DNA of 64,000 nt, taken from Pseudoclavibacter terrae (GTDB lineage Bacteria; Actinomycetota; Actinomycetes; Actinomycetales; Microbacteriaceae). The stretch's first letter is position 1; every line of letters begins with the position of its first letter. The notes below the pieces were generated by a model. That model ran no database searches. It had not been told where the DNA came from and saw only the letters and a list, made by a program, of their open reading frames with translations. The DNA lies in NCBI RefSeq assembly GCF_008831075.1, contig NZ_WBJX01000001.1, forward strand, positions 940,515 to 1,004,514. Reading direction: 5' to 3'. This document shows, one piece after another, positions 16,658 through 25,600 of the stretch. Position numbers and translations under genes: made by a program.

Positions 16658-17512
16658 GTGTCCTACGTCAAGCCGAATGACCTCGTCACCACCATGATCG
16701 ATGCCGGGGAGAGCAAGATCTTCCTGTCGACCCGCGACACCATCATCCGCTCGACCATGGGCGGCGCGTTCCTCACCATCGCCGCCGCCTTCGCCGTGAC
16801 CGTCAGCGTCACGACCGGCGTCCCGCTGCTCGGCGCGCTGCTCTTCCCCGTCGGCTTCATCATGCTGTACCTGCTCGGCTACGACCTCCTCACGGGAGTG
16901 TTCGTGCTCGGCCCGCTCGCCTGGCTCGACAAGCGGCCAGGCGTCACCCTCCGCGGCGTGCTCCGCAACTGGGGCCTCGTGTTCGTCGGCAACTTCCTCG
17001 GCGCCTTCACCATCGCAGTCCTCATGGCCATCGTCGTGACGAACGGCTTCGCGACACCGCCGAACGAGGTCGGCGAGGCCATCGGGCACATCGGCGAGGG
17101 CCGGACCGTGGGCTACGCCGAGCATGGCGCCTCCGGCATGCTCACCCTCTTCGTCCGCGCCGTGCTCTGCAACGCCATGGTCGCGACCGGAGTGGCCCTC
17201 GCCATGATCTCCAAGAGCGTCTCCGGCAAGGTCATCGCCATGTGGATGCCCATCATGCTGTTCTTCTTCATGGGCTTCGAGCACTCCATCGTGAACATGT
17301 TCCTGTTCCCCTCAGGCCTGCTCCTCGGCGCCGACTTCACGCTCATGGACTACCTGATCTGGAACGAGATCCCCACGGTCGTCGGCAATCTCGTCGGCGG
17401 ACTGCTGTTCGTCGGACTCCCGCTCTACTTCACGCACGGCCGCACGCGAGCATCCCGGGCCGTCTCACCGAAGGTCGCAGCGAGCGACGCGAAGACCCCC
17501 GCCGCCGTCTAA
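16658..17512 (+). CDS. Formate/nitrite transporter (FNT) family channel, probably nitrite uptake
   Basis: Membrane protein of 284 residues with six predicted helices and FNT hallmarks: GGAFLTIAAAFAVTV, LGYDLLTGVFVLGPLAWLD, NWGLVFVGNFLGAF, and RAVLCNAMVATGVALA before FMGFEHSIVNMFLFP. FNT channels move formate, nitrite or hydrosulfide. Following nirBD and siroheme genes, nitrite import (NirC-like) is the best reading. The GTG at 16658 is preceded by AAAGGGAACCC; the in-frame GTG at 16604 lacks this. A 149-nt gap with possible GlnR half-sites separates it from the chelatase, so it may have its own promoter. Confidence 0.92.
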   Translation: MSYVKPNDLVTTMIDAGESKIFLSTRDTIIRSTMGGAFLTIAAAFAVTVSVTTGVPLLGALLFPVGFIMLYLLGYDLLTGVFVLGPLAWLDKRPGVTLRGVLRNWGLVFVGNFLGAFTIAVLMAIVVTNGFATPPNEVGEAIGHIGEGRTVGYAEHGASGMLTLFVRAVLCNAMVATGVALAMISKSVSGKVIAMWMPIMLFFFMGFEHSIVNMFLFPSGLLLGADFTLMDYLIWNEIPTVVGNLVGGLLFVGLPLYFTHGRTRASRAVSPKVAASDAKTPAAV

Positions 17513-17513
17513 G

Positions 17514-17611
17514 TCCCCTCCTCCTCGTCCTCCTCGTCCTCCTCGTCCTCCTCGTCCTCCTCCTCTTCCTCCCTGCCTCCTCCCTGCCTCCTCCCTGCCT
17601 CCTCCTCCCTG
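17514..17611. repeat. Pyrimidine-rich tandem repeat tract
   Basis: The plus strand is almost entirely C and T with periodic G. It comprises about five copies of a 9-nt unit (CTCGTCCTC) followed by about four copies of CTCCCTGC-type units. It begins right after the FNT stop codon. Such strand-asymmetric tracts can form triplex structures and vary in length by slippage. Confidence 0.8.
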
Positions 17612-17668
17612 AAAAGTCAGCCAGATGCATCCTCCTTCGCGCGGGAGCCTGCATCTGGCTGACTTTTC
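17611..17668. repeat. Intergenic hairpin repeat, copy 1 (perfect 19-bp arms)
   Basis: Arms at 17611-17629 and 17650-17668 are perfect reverse complements; the right arm reads TGCATCTGGCTGACTTTTC. The 20-nt loop contains CTCC/GGAG that can pair again. The T-rich right end means it could also terminate the nir operon. Two diverged copies follow within 310 bp. Confidence 0.85.
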
Positions 17669-17755
17669 GCCCTCGCCTGCCTGACTCCGCCCGCCTCACT
17701 CCGCCTGCCGCCCCTCCGCCTGCTGCCCCTCCGCCTGCTGCCCCCACCCTGGATG

Positions 17756-17808
17756 AGTGAGCCAGAAGCAGGTTCCTCCGCGCGGGAGCCCGCATCTGGC
17801 TGACTTTT
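17756..17808. repeat. Intergenic hairpin repeat, copy 2 (imperfect arms)
   Basis: The right arm GCATCTGGCTGACTTTT is identical to copy 1 and the loop TCCTCCGCGCGGGAGCC is nearly identical. The left arm (GTGAGCCAGAAGCAGG) has several mismatches, so pairing is partial. Confidence 0.75.
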
Positions 17809-17919
17809 CCAGTGTTTTGGCGCTGGTTTCAGTTGCATGCCTGCGCCTGCGCCTGTGTTTGCTCGCCAGCCTTCATCCGGCCATCCGCCCCCTAGCTGGC
17901 CCACCCCCCCCCAGGCAAC

Positions 17920-17975
17920 AGAAGTTGGTGAGATGCACGCTCACATCGTTGTGAAGGTGCGTCTGGCTGACTTCT
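17920..17975. repeat. Intergenic hairpin repeat, copy 3 (diverged)
   Basis: The right arm GTGCGTCTGGCTGACTTCT matches copies 1 and 2 at most positions. The left arm AGAAGTTGGTGAGATGCAC pairs with mismatches. The loop is different and holds its own small stem, CACA-tcgt-TGTG. Confidence 0.65.
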
Positions 17976-18040
17976 GAGGACGCGGATACGGATGCGGACG
18001 TGGATGCGGCAGCAGATGCAGCAGCGCGGTTAACCCAGAA

Positions 18041-18078
18041 GGCCCCGGCCCTCAGGCGGTTGCCTGAGAGCCGGGGCC
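18041..18078 (-). terminator. Strong hairpin terminator of gnd
   Basis: GGCCCCGGC (18041-18049) pairs with GCCGGGGCC (18070-18078), continued inside by CTCAGGC/GCCTGAG around a GGTT loop. It lies 22 nt beyond the gnd stop codon, read leftwards. Confidence 0.8.
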
Positions 18079-18099
18079 GTCTGCTGCTCGCCGAGCTGG

Positions 18100-19572
18100 C
18101 TACGCGCTGCGCTCGGTGCGGTCGCCGGACCAGTCGGTGTGGAAGACGCCGTCGCGGTCGACGCGCTTGTAGGTGTGGGCGCCGAAGAAGTCGCGCTGTC
18201 CCTGGATGAGGGCGGCGGGGAGGCGCTCGGCGCGCAGCCCGTCGTAGTACGACAGGCTGGAGGAGAAGGCGGGCGCGGGGATGCCGGCCTGCGCTGCCTG
18301 CACGACGACGCGGCGCCACGCGGCCTGGGCCGTGTCGACGGCGTCGCGGAAGAAGGGCGCGGTGACGAGCGCGACGAGGTTCGGGTCCTCGGCGTACGCC
18401 TCGGTGATGCGGTTCAGGAAGCGGGCGCGGATGATGCAGCCGGCTCGCCAGATCGCGGCGATGTCGCCCTTCTTGATGTCCCACCCGTACTGCTCGGCGC
18501 CGGCGATGATGGCGTCGAAGCCCTGCGAGTAGGCGATGATCTTGGACGCGTAGAGCGCGAGGCGCACGTCCTCGACGAAGCCGTCGGCGTCCTCGACCTG
18601 GAAGCCGTCGGGGCCGGGGAGCGTTCGGGATGCGGCGCGCTGCTCGAGCTTGGAGGACACGGAGCGCGCGAACACGGCTTCGGCGATGCCGGAGACGGGC
18701 ACGCCGAGGTCGAGGGCGGTCTGCACGGTCCACGCGCCGGTGCCCTTGGCGCCGGCGGCGTCGAGGATGACATCAACGAGCGGCAGCTGCGTGTCGGCGT
18801 CGACCTGGCGGAGCACCTCTGCGGTGATCTCGATGAGGTACGACTCGAGCTCGCCCTTGTTCCACTCGGCGAAGATCTCGGCGATCTCGGCGGGGGACTT
18901 GCCGGTGCCGCGGCGGATGAGGTCGTAGGCCTCGGCGATGAGCTGCATGTCGGCGTACTCGATGCCGTTGTGGATCATCTTCACGAAGTGGCCGGCGCCG
19001 TCGGTGCCGACGTGGGTGACGCAGGGCTCGCCCTCGGCGACCGCGGCGATGCTGCGCAGGATGGGGCCGAGGGTCTCGTACGACTCGGCGGTGCCGCCCG
19101 GCATGAGGGAGGGGCCGTTGAGGGCGCCCTCTTCGCCGCCGGAGATGCCGCAGCCCACGAAGTGGATGCCCGTCTCTCGCACGGCTGCCTCGCGGCGGCG
19201 GGTGTCGGTGAAGAGGGCGTTGCCGCCATCCACGATGATGTCGCCCGGCTCGAACGCGTCGACGAGCTGGTTGATGACCGCGTCGGTGCCGGCGCCTGCC
19301 TGGACCATGATGATCGCGGTGCGGGGCTTCTGGAGTGACGCTGCGAAGTCGGCGATCGACTCGGACGGCACGAAGCCTGCTTCCGGGTGCTCGCTCACGA
19401 GCGTGCGGGTGCGCTCGGGGGAGCGGTTGTAGACCGCGACGGTGTTGCCCTCGCGGCTCGCGAGGTTCCTGGCGAGGTTGGAGCCCATGACGGCCATGCC
19501 GACAACGCCGATGTTCGCGCTGGGGGACGAGCCGGTTTCCGAGGAGATCGAGGGGGCAGCGTCAGTGGTCAT
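18100..19572 (-). CDS. gnd: 6-phosphogluconate dehydrogenase, decarboxylating (NADP-dependent)
   Basis: Oxidises and decarboxylates 6-phosphogluconate to ribulose 5-phosphate with NADPH production in the oxidative pentose phosphate pathway. The 490 residues include the NADP motif IGVVGMAVMGSNLARNLA (about 21-38), YNRSPERT for the 2'-phosphate, the signature GISGGEEGALNGPSLMPGG, the catalytic GHFVKMIHNGIEYADMQLI and the C-terminal FRTDWSG-like FHTDWSGDR. This is the long dimeric GndA form. It starts at ATG 19572 after AAAGAGACG. It is monocistronic, with its own terminator. Confidence 0.97.
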   Translation of the reverse strand: MTTDAAPSISSETGSSPSANIGVVGMAVMGSNLARNLASREGNTVAVYNRSPERTRTLVSEHPEAGFVPSESIADFAASLQKPRTAIIMVQAGAGTDAVINQLVDAFEPGDIIVDGGNALFTDTRRREAAVRETGIHFVGCGISGGEEGALNGPSLMPGGTAESYETLGPILRSIAAVAEGEPCVTHVGTDGAGHFVKMIHNGIEYADMQLIAEAYDLIRRGTGKSPAEIAEIFAEWNKGELESYLIEITAEVLRQVDADTQLPLVDVILDAAGAKGTGAWTVQTALDLGVPVSGIAEAVFARSVSSKLEQRAASRTLPGPDGFQVEDADGFVEDVRLALYASKIIAYSQGFDAIIAGAEQYGWDIKKGDIAAIWRAGCIIRARFLNRITEAYAEDPNLVALVTAPFFRDAVDTAQAAWRRVVVQAAQAGIPAPAFSSSLSYYDGLRAERLPAALIQGQRDFFGAHTYKRVDRDGVFHTDWSGDRTERSA

Positions 19573-19785
19573 AGATGCGTCTCTTTCAGAGTGGATGCTT
19601 GTCTCCCGTCAGGGCGATGCACGGGACACTCCACGGTATTGCACGACGGGCAGTCGTACCCTGACTTGTGGCACGAGCACGGCAACCATTTCCGCACATG
19701 ACGAGACGGCGCCGAACTCGGCGCACAGCCAGGACCATATCTGGCTGCGCGCGCGACCGCGAGCACCTAGACAGGGAGACACTCA

Positions 19786-20619
19786 GTGGCTGATCACGAC
19801 GCCCGCACGAGAGCCTACGATTTCGGGCGCCCAGACGATGACGGCGACGCCATCACCGACCAGCAGCCGACGACGGCGATGCCGAGGACGCGTGCGACGC
19901 CGAGCGCCCCATCCGCTCGCTCGTCGTCGAGTCTCTACGCCGGCAACGAGGAGTCCACCCGGGTCATCCCGCAGCAGGCACCACCGCCCGCGGCGGCACC
20001 CGTCGCTCCGAGCCGCACAGCCAAGGAGGGCGTCCAGCAGCCGCCCGCCGCGCAGAAGTCGGGACTGACGGATGCGCGGGGACAGGCGAGCAGGTACGGT
20101 CGCGCCCGCGAGTCCGCCAGCCCCAACGTGTGGGCGCGCATCGGCTCCGTCTTCCTGGCCGTGCCCTTGTACGTGATCTGCGTCGCCGCCTTCAGCGCCA
20201 TCCCCCTGCTCATCATCGTGTCGGGGATCTCGTCGTCGGCTGGCAGCTTCCTCGGCGACGGTGCCGGGGTCTCGCCCGTCTGGACGATGCTCGTCACCAT
20301 GCTGGCCGCCGTCGGCTTCTTCCTCATGGCGCTCACGATGCGGTTGTCCGGCACCGGGGCGGTCGTCGCGGGTGCCCTTTCCGTGCTCGCGGGGCTCGCC
20401 TCCTTCCTCCTCCACGCTCAACTCACCGCGGCCATCGCCGGGCTCCCGCTGTGGCAGGACGAGCTCTCGACGTTCGCGCTCTTCGCCGGGCCCGCATCCG
20501 GAATGGCCGTGTCCCTGCTCGCAGCTGAGCTGGTGGTCTTCGGGTTCGCGATGCTGGGGGCCGGCGCCGCCGTGAGCAGCGCTCGTCGCCACGGCTGGCG
20601 CAAGGCCGTCGGCTTCTGA
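19786..20619 (+). CDS. Uncharacterised membrane protein with disordered N-terminus
   Basis: Protein of 277 residues starting at GTG 19786 after AGGGAGACACTCA. Residues 1-115 are polar and Pro/Ala/Ser-rich, probably disordered and cytosolic. Four hydrophobic segments follow: VFLAVPLYVICVAAFSAIPL, WTMLVTMLAAVGFFLMALTM, VVAGALSVLAGLASFLL and AVSLLAAELVVFGFAMLGA. I recognise no family or catalytic motif. It is divergent from gnd and 177 nt before rplY, with its own start signal. Confidence 0.7.
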   Translation: MADHDARTRAYDFGRPDDDGDAITDQQPTTAMPRTRATPSAPSARSSSSLYAGNEESTRVIPQQAPPPAAAPVAPSRTAKEGVQQPPAAQKSGLTDARGQASRYGRARESASPNVWARIGSVFLAVPLYVICVAAFSAIPLLIIVSGISSSAGSFLGDGAGVSPVWTMLVTMLAAVGFFLMALTMRLSGTGAVVAGALSVLAGLASFLLHAQLTAAIAGLPLWQDELSTFALFAGPASGMAVSLLAAELVVFGFAMLGAGAAVSSARRHGWRKAVGF

Positions 20620-20795
20620 CGGGAAGGTCATCGCGGCTTTCTCAGAACGTGCACATCCTGGCGCTCCATGACGTAAAGTGGGGGGCTGAACTTCGGCGAG
20701 GGGCCGTGAGGCCCGTGATCGACGCGGTGATGTGTCCTTGAACGGGCCTCCACACGCTTCCTCAGTCTGTCGAGAACCACCACCAAGGAGACAAC

Positions 20796-21395
20796 ATGGC
20801 AGAGACCAACAAGCTCAGCGTTGAACTGCGCAACCAGTTCGGCAAGGGCGCGGCACGCAAGATCCGCGCCGCAGGCAAGATCCCCGCGGTCCTCTACGGC
20901 CACGGCACCGAGCCCCGCCACCTGACCCTCCCGGGTCACGAGACGATGCTGCTCATCCGCAAGGCGAACGCGCTCATCGAGCTCGACATCGAAGGCGACA
21001 AGCAGCTCGCGCTCGTCCGCGACGTCCAGCGTGACCCGGTGCGCCAGATCATCGAGCACCTCGACCTCGCGGTCATCCGCAAGGGCGAGCGCGTCGAGGT
21101 CGACGTGCCGCTGCACCTCGTGGGCGACCCGTTCCCCGGCACGATCGCCGTGCAGGACGCGACGACGATCCTGGTCTCGGCCGACGCGACCACCATCCCG
21201 AGCTTCATCGAGGTCTCGGTCGAGGGCCTCGAGGACGGCACGCTCATCCACCGCGAAGACCTCAAGCTGCCCGAGGGCACCGAGCTCGTCGACCTCGCGG
21301 AAGACGCAGAAGAGGTTGCCCTCGTCTCGATCCAGACGCCTCGCGGCGAGGACGAGGATGAGGACGAAGAGTCCGAAGAAGCAGCCGCCGAGTAA
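20796..21395 (+). CDS. rplY: 50S ribosomal protein L25/general stress protein Ctc
   Basis: 5S rRNA-binding ribosomal protein of the long Ctc type, 199 residues. The N-terminal L25 domain begins NKLSVELRNQFGKGAARKIR and contains IPAVLYGHGTEPRHLTLPG; the C-terminal TL5-like beta domain includes VEVDVPLHLVGDPFPGTIAV and ends in an acidic tail (EDEDEDEESEEAAAE). ATG 20796 follows AAGGAGACAAC. It lies just before pth, the common bacterial arrangement, and a hairpin terminator separates them. Confidence 0.96.
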   Translation: MAETNKLSVELRNQFGKGAARKIRAAGKIPAVLYGHGTEPRHLTLPGHETMLLIRKANALIELDIEGDKQLALVRDVQRDPVRQIIEHLDLAVIRKGERVEVDVPLHLVGDPFPGTIAVQDATTILVSADATTIPSFIEVSVEGLEDGTLIHREDLKLPEGTELVDLAEDAEEVALVSIQTPRGEDEDEDEESEEAAAE

Positions 21396-21433
21396 TCTCG
21401 CGTCTGGCGTCGTCGATTCGACGCATCTTCGTC

Positions 21434-21465
21434 GAAAGGCGGGCGGCTCCGGCCGTCCGCCTTTC
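21434..21465 (+). terminator. Hairpin terminator after rplY
   Basis: GAAAGGCGGGCGG pairs with CCGTCCGCCTTTC around CTCCGG, with one G-T pair. It lies 39 nt after the rplY stop and before pth, so pth may have its own promoter or receive only read-through. Confidence 0.7.
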
Positions 21466-21527
21466 GCGTCCCAGAGATCCGACGGGTCGTCACCCAGCGC
21501 ATCCCGTCGCATGAAAGGCTTTGCAGC

Positions 21528-22121
21528 ATGGCAGCAGACACCTGGCTCGTGGTCGGACTCGGCAATCCCGGCGAGAAGTACGCGAAGAACCGGCACAACG
21601 TCGGGCAGTTCGTCGTGGACGAGCTCGCGAAACGGCTCGGGGCCAGCTTCTCCAGGCACACCAAGGCCAACGCGCGTGTCGCAGAGGGGCGCACGGCGCC
21701 TGGTGGGCCGAAGCTCGTGCTTGCGAAGTCGAACGGCTACATGAACACCTCGGGCGGACCGGTCTCGCAGCTCGTCGCCTACTACGGGGTCGACGTCGAC
21801 CACGTGATCGTCGTGCACGACGAGCTCGATCTCCCGTTCGACACCCTCAAGCTGAAGGTCGGTGGCGGACACGGCGGCCACAACGGTCTCCGCGACATCA
21901 GCGCGGCTCTCGGCGACCCGGGTTACCTTCGTGTCCGAGTCGGCATCGGGCGTCCTCCCGGCCGGCAGGATGCGGCCGACTTCGTGCTCAAGGACTTCGC
22001 GGGCAGCGAGCGCGACGTCCTTCCCGTGCTCGTCGGCGACGCGGCGGACGCCGTCGAGCTGATCGCGGGCGAAGGCATCCAGGCAGCGCAGCTTCGCGTG
22101 CACACGGCAGCGGGCGCGTGA
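21528..22121 (+). CDS. pth: Peptidyl-tRNA hydrolase
   Basis: Releases tRNA from peptidyl-tRNA dropped during translation. The 197 residues begin [20 protein letters not shown] (catalytic His in NRHNVG), followed by [13 protein letters not shown] and the [20 protein letters not shown] signature with the catalytic Asp, then [11 protein letters not shown] 21528 follows GAAAGGCTTTGCAGC. The stop overlaps the dtd GTG by four nucleotides. Confidence 0.96.
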   Translation: MAADTWLVVGLGNPGEKYAKNRHNVGQFVVDELAKRLGASFSRHTKANARVAEGRTAPGGPKLVLAKSNGYMNTSGGPVSQLVAYYGVDVDHVIVVHDELDLPFDTLKLKVGGGHGGHNGLRDISAALGDPGYLRVRVGIGRPPGRQDAADFVLKDFAGSERDVLPVLVGDAADAVELIAGEGIQAAQLRVHTAAGA

Positions 22122-22555
22122 AGCTCGTCATCCAGCGGGTCACGGAGGCGAGCGTCACCGTCGACGAGCGGATCGTCGGCCTCATCGCCGCCCCTGGGCT
22201 CCTGGTCCTCGTCGGCGTCACGCACACCGACACCGCTGCGGATGCGGCGAAGCTCGCCCGCAAGGTGCTCGGGCTGCGCATCCTGAACGACGAGAAGTCC
22301 GTGCTCGACACCGGCGCACCGGTGCTGGTCGTCAGCCAGTTCACGCTCTACGGGGATGCGCGCAAGGGGCGACGGCCGTCGTGGTCGCTCGCGAGCGGCA
22401 GGGCGCACTCGGAGCCACTCGTGGATGCCTTCGTCGACGCGCTCCGCGAGGGCGGAGCGCACGTCGAGACCGGCGAGTTCGGCGCCATGATGAAGGTCGC
22501 GAGCATCAACGACGGCCCCTTCACCGTGCTCCTCGAGTCGGCGGACCTGGCGTAG
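22118..22555 (+). CDS. dtd: D-aminoacyl-tRNA deacylase
   Basis: Proofreading enzyme of 145 residues that removes D-amino acids mischarged on tRNA. It begins [20 protein letters not shown] (GTG start at 22118) and contains the conserved [19 protein letters not shown], where the SQ pair lies at the active site, plus the C-terminal [11 protein letters not shown], containing the Gly-Pro-like specificity region. It is translationally coupled to pth by a GTGA overlap, uniting two tRNA quality-control functions. Confidence 0.95.
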   Translation: MKLVIQRVTEASVTVDERIVGLIAAPGLLVLVGVTHTDTAADAAKLARKVLGLRILNDEKSVLDTGAPVLVVSQFTLYGDARKGRRPSWSLASGRAHSEPLVDAFVDALREGGAHVETGEFGAMMKVASINDGPFTVLLESADLA

Positions 22556-22612
22556 ATCGCTGGCAGCGGGGCAGCGAGCCGCCGCTGTAGGAAGTATCTT
22601 CGCCTCGGCGCG

Positions 22613-22618
22613 TACAAT
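22613..22618 (+). promoter_or_regulatory. -10-like hexamer before mfd (leaderless start)
   Basis: TACAAT ends 7 nt before the GTG of mfd and no Shine-Dalgarno is present, so transcription probably starts at the start codon itself. Confidence 0.5.
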
Positions 22619-22625
22619 TCCCCGA

Positions 22626-25600
22626 GTGACTCTGCACGGCTTCGTACGCTCCATCCAGTCCACCCCTTCCTTCGAGCGCGCCATGGGGCGTGCCGGTCGT
22701 GACACCGACTTCTCGCTCGTCGACGGGGCGAGGGCGCCGCTCATCGCGAACCTCCTCGCCGCGCGCCAGGCAGAGCTCGGCGCGGCGCCCATGCTGTTCG
22801 TGCTCACGGCGACGAGCCGCGAGACCGAGCAGTTCGGCACAGACCTGCAGACGTTCGTCCCGAATGCGCACATCGCCGAGTTCCCCGCGTGGGAGACGCT
22901 CCCGCACGAGCGCCTGAGCCCATCGGTCGAGACGACGGGCAAGCGACTGCGCGCGATGCGCGAGCTCACCGAGTGGAAGGCCGGCGACCGCACGGCGCCG
23001 TTCGTGCTCCTCGCCTCGGTTCGCGCGGCACTGCAGCCGCTCCTGCCCGGGCTCGACGCGGCGACGACCATCCGCCTCGAGCGCGGCTCCCGCGGCAACG
23101 ACCTCTCGAGCCTCGCCCTGCAGCTCGTCGACCTCGCCTACTCTCGCGTCGACATGGTCACCCGCCGCGGCGAGTTCGCCGTTCGCGGCGGCATCCTCGA
23201 CGTGTTCCCGCCGGACGCCTCGCACGCGCTGCGCATCGACTTCTTCGGCGACGAGGTCGACGAGATCCGCGTGTTCTCGGTCGCCGACCAGCGCTCGCTC
23301 GAGTCCGAGGTGACGGAGGCGCTCATCACGCCAGCACGCGAGCTGCTGCTCACGGAGAGCGTTCGGCAGCGGGCGCGCGAGATGCAGCACGAGTTCCCGA
23401 ACCTGCAGCAGATGCTCGCCAAGATCGCCGAGGGCATCCCGTCCGAGGGCATGGAGTCGCTCGCGCCGGCGCTCGTGAGCGAGCTCGTGCCCATCACCAG
23501 CTACCTGCCGGAGGACGCCGCCATGGCGGTGCTCTCGCCCGAGCGAGTCGCAACGCGCGCCGTGCACCTCTCCGAGACGAACCACGAGTTCCTCGAGGCC
23601 GCGTGGAGCGCGGCGACGGCCGGCGCCGACGCGCCCATCGATCTCAGCTCCGGAGACTTCCTCACCGTCTCAGGACTGCGGGATGCGCGTGGCGGCCGGC
23701 CGTGGTGGTCGCTGTCGCCGTTCCAGTCGCTGGAGATCCCGGAGGAGCAGCTCGACGCCAGCGAGATCCTCGCCGTCAAGATCGAGGGCGACGCGGTGCC
23801 GAGCTTCGCCGGGAACGCAGACGGCGCCATCGAGCACGTGTCGGCTCTGCTCAAGGACGGCTGGCGGGTCGTCGTCACGAGCCAGGGGCCAGGGCTCGTC
23901 GAACGTGCGAGCCAGCTGCTCTCCGAGCACGGCGACGGGGCGAGGCTCGTCGACGAGCTGCCGGACGAGCTCGAGACCGGCGTCGCCTACCTGACCCAGT
24001 CGCCCGTCTCCACCGGCGTGCAGGTCCCCGGGCAGAAGCTCGCGCTCGTCACCGAGACCGACTTCTTCGGCCGTTCCGTCGGCTACGACTCCAGGCAGCC
24101 GAAGAAGCTCGCGCGGCGACGCACGAATTCAGTTGTCGACCCCCTGCAGCTCAAAGCGGGCGACTTCGTCGTGCACGAGACGCACGGCATCGGCAAGTTC
24201 ATCGAGCTGCGTCAGCGCGAGGTGCAGGCAGGTGGCCGCAACGCCCCGAAGACCGTGCGCGAGTACCTCCTCATCGAATACGCGCCGTCGAAGCGAGGGC
24301 AGCCCGGAGACAAGCTCTACATCCCGACTGAACAGCTCGACCAGCTCACGAAGTACGTCGGCGGCGAGGCGCCAGCCCTGTCGAAGATGGGCGGCTCCGA
24401 CTGGTCCGCCGCCAAGGGCAAGGCGCGCAAGGCGGTCCGCGACATCGCCGTGGAGCTCGTGAAGCTCTACAGCACGCGCATGGCGTCGAAGGGGCACGCC
24501 TTCGGGCCGGACACGCCATGGCAGCACGAGCTCGAGGAGGCGTTCCCGTTCGTGGAGACGCCCGACCAGCTGCAGACCGTCGACGAGATCAAGCGCGACA
24601 TGGAGCGGCCCATCCCCATGGACCGCCTCGTCTCGGGAGACGTCGGCTTCGGCAAGACCGAGGTCGCCGTGCGCGCGGCGTTCAAGGCAGTGCAGGACGG
24701 CAAGCAGGTGGTCATCCTCGTGCCGACGACGCTGCTCGTGCGCCAGCACCACGAGACGTTCTCGGAGCGCATGGCCGGCTTCCCCGTCACCATCAAGCCG
24801 CTGAGCCGCTTCCAGTCGAAGAAGGAGTCTGAGGAGACGATCCGCGGACTCGCAGACGGCTCCGTCGACATCGTCATCGGCACGCATCGCCTGCTCACCG
24901 ACTCGATCGCGTACAAGGACGTGGGACTCATCGTCATCGACGAGGAGCAGCGGTTCGGCGTCGAGCACAAGGACGCCCTCAAGAAGCTCAAGGCCAACGT
25001 CGACATCCTCGCCATGAGCGCGACGCCCATCCCGCGAACGCTCGAGATGGCGGTCACGGGCATCCGCGAGATGTCGACGCTCGCGACCCCGCCGGAGGAC
25101 CGACACCCGATCCTCACGTTCGTCGGCGCGAAGTCCGACCGCCAGGTGGCGGCGGCGATCCGCCGCGAGCTGCTCCGCGAAGGGCAGGTCTTCTACGTGC
25201 ACAACCGCACCGCATCCATCAACCGGGTCGCCGCCGAGATCGCTGAGCTCGTCCCGGAGGCGCGCGTCGCGGTCGCCCACGGCAAGCTCAGCGAGGCGAG
25301 GCTCGAGCAGATCATCGTCGACTTCTGGGAGCGCAAGTTCGATGTGCTCGTGTCGACGACGATCGTGGAAACCGGCCTCGACATCGCCAACGCCAACACG
25401 CTCATCATCGACGACGCGGAGCGGTACGGGCTCAGCCAGCTGCACCAGCTGCGCGGACGCGTCGGCCGAGGCCGCGAACGCGCCTACGCGTACCTGCTCT
25501 ACGACGGAACGCGTCCGCTCACGGAGACCGCCACCGACCGCCTCGAGACGATCGCCGCGAACAACGAGCTCGGCTCCGGCATGCAGGTCGCGCTCAAGGA

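Larger units (their letters stand above)
17513..18099. other. Repeat-rich intergenic region between nir operon and gnd
   Basis: About 590 nt without a credible gene. It contains a pyrimidine-rich tandem tract, three related hairpins, a second short-repeat tract (CCGCCTGCTGCCCCT-type, 17690-17745) and the gnd terminator. Open frames crossing it are made of the repeats. Confidence 0.75.

Noticed and set aside
17430-17904. Minus-strand open frames across the repeat-rich gap before gnd
   Set aside because: They are built from the hairpin and pyrimidine repeats (repeated SQPDAGSRA-type peptides) and have no start signals.
20620-20795. Possible riboswitch or r-protein leader before rplY
   Set aside because: A GGGCC/GGCCC dyad is present, but there is no conserved leader architecture I can identify and no terminator or T tract.
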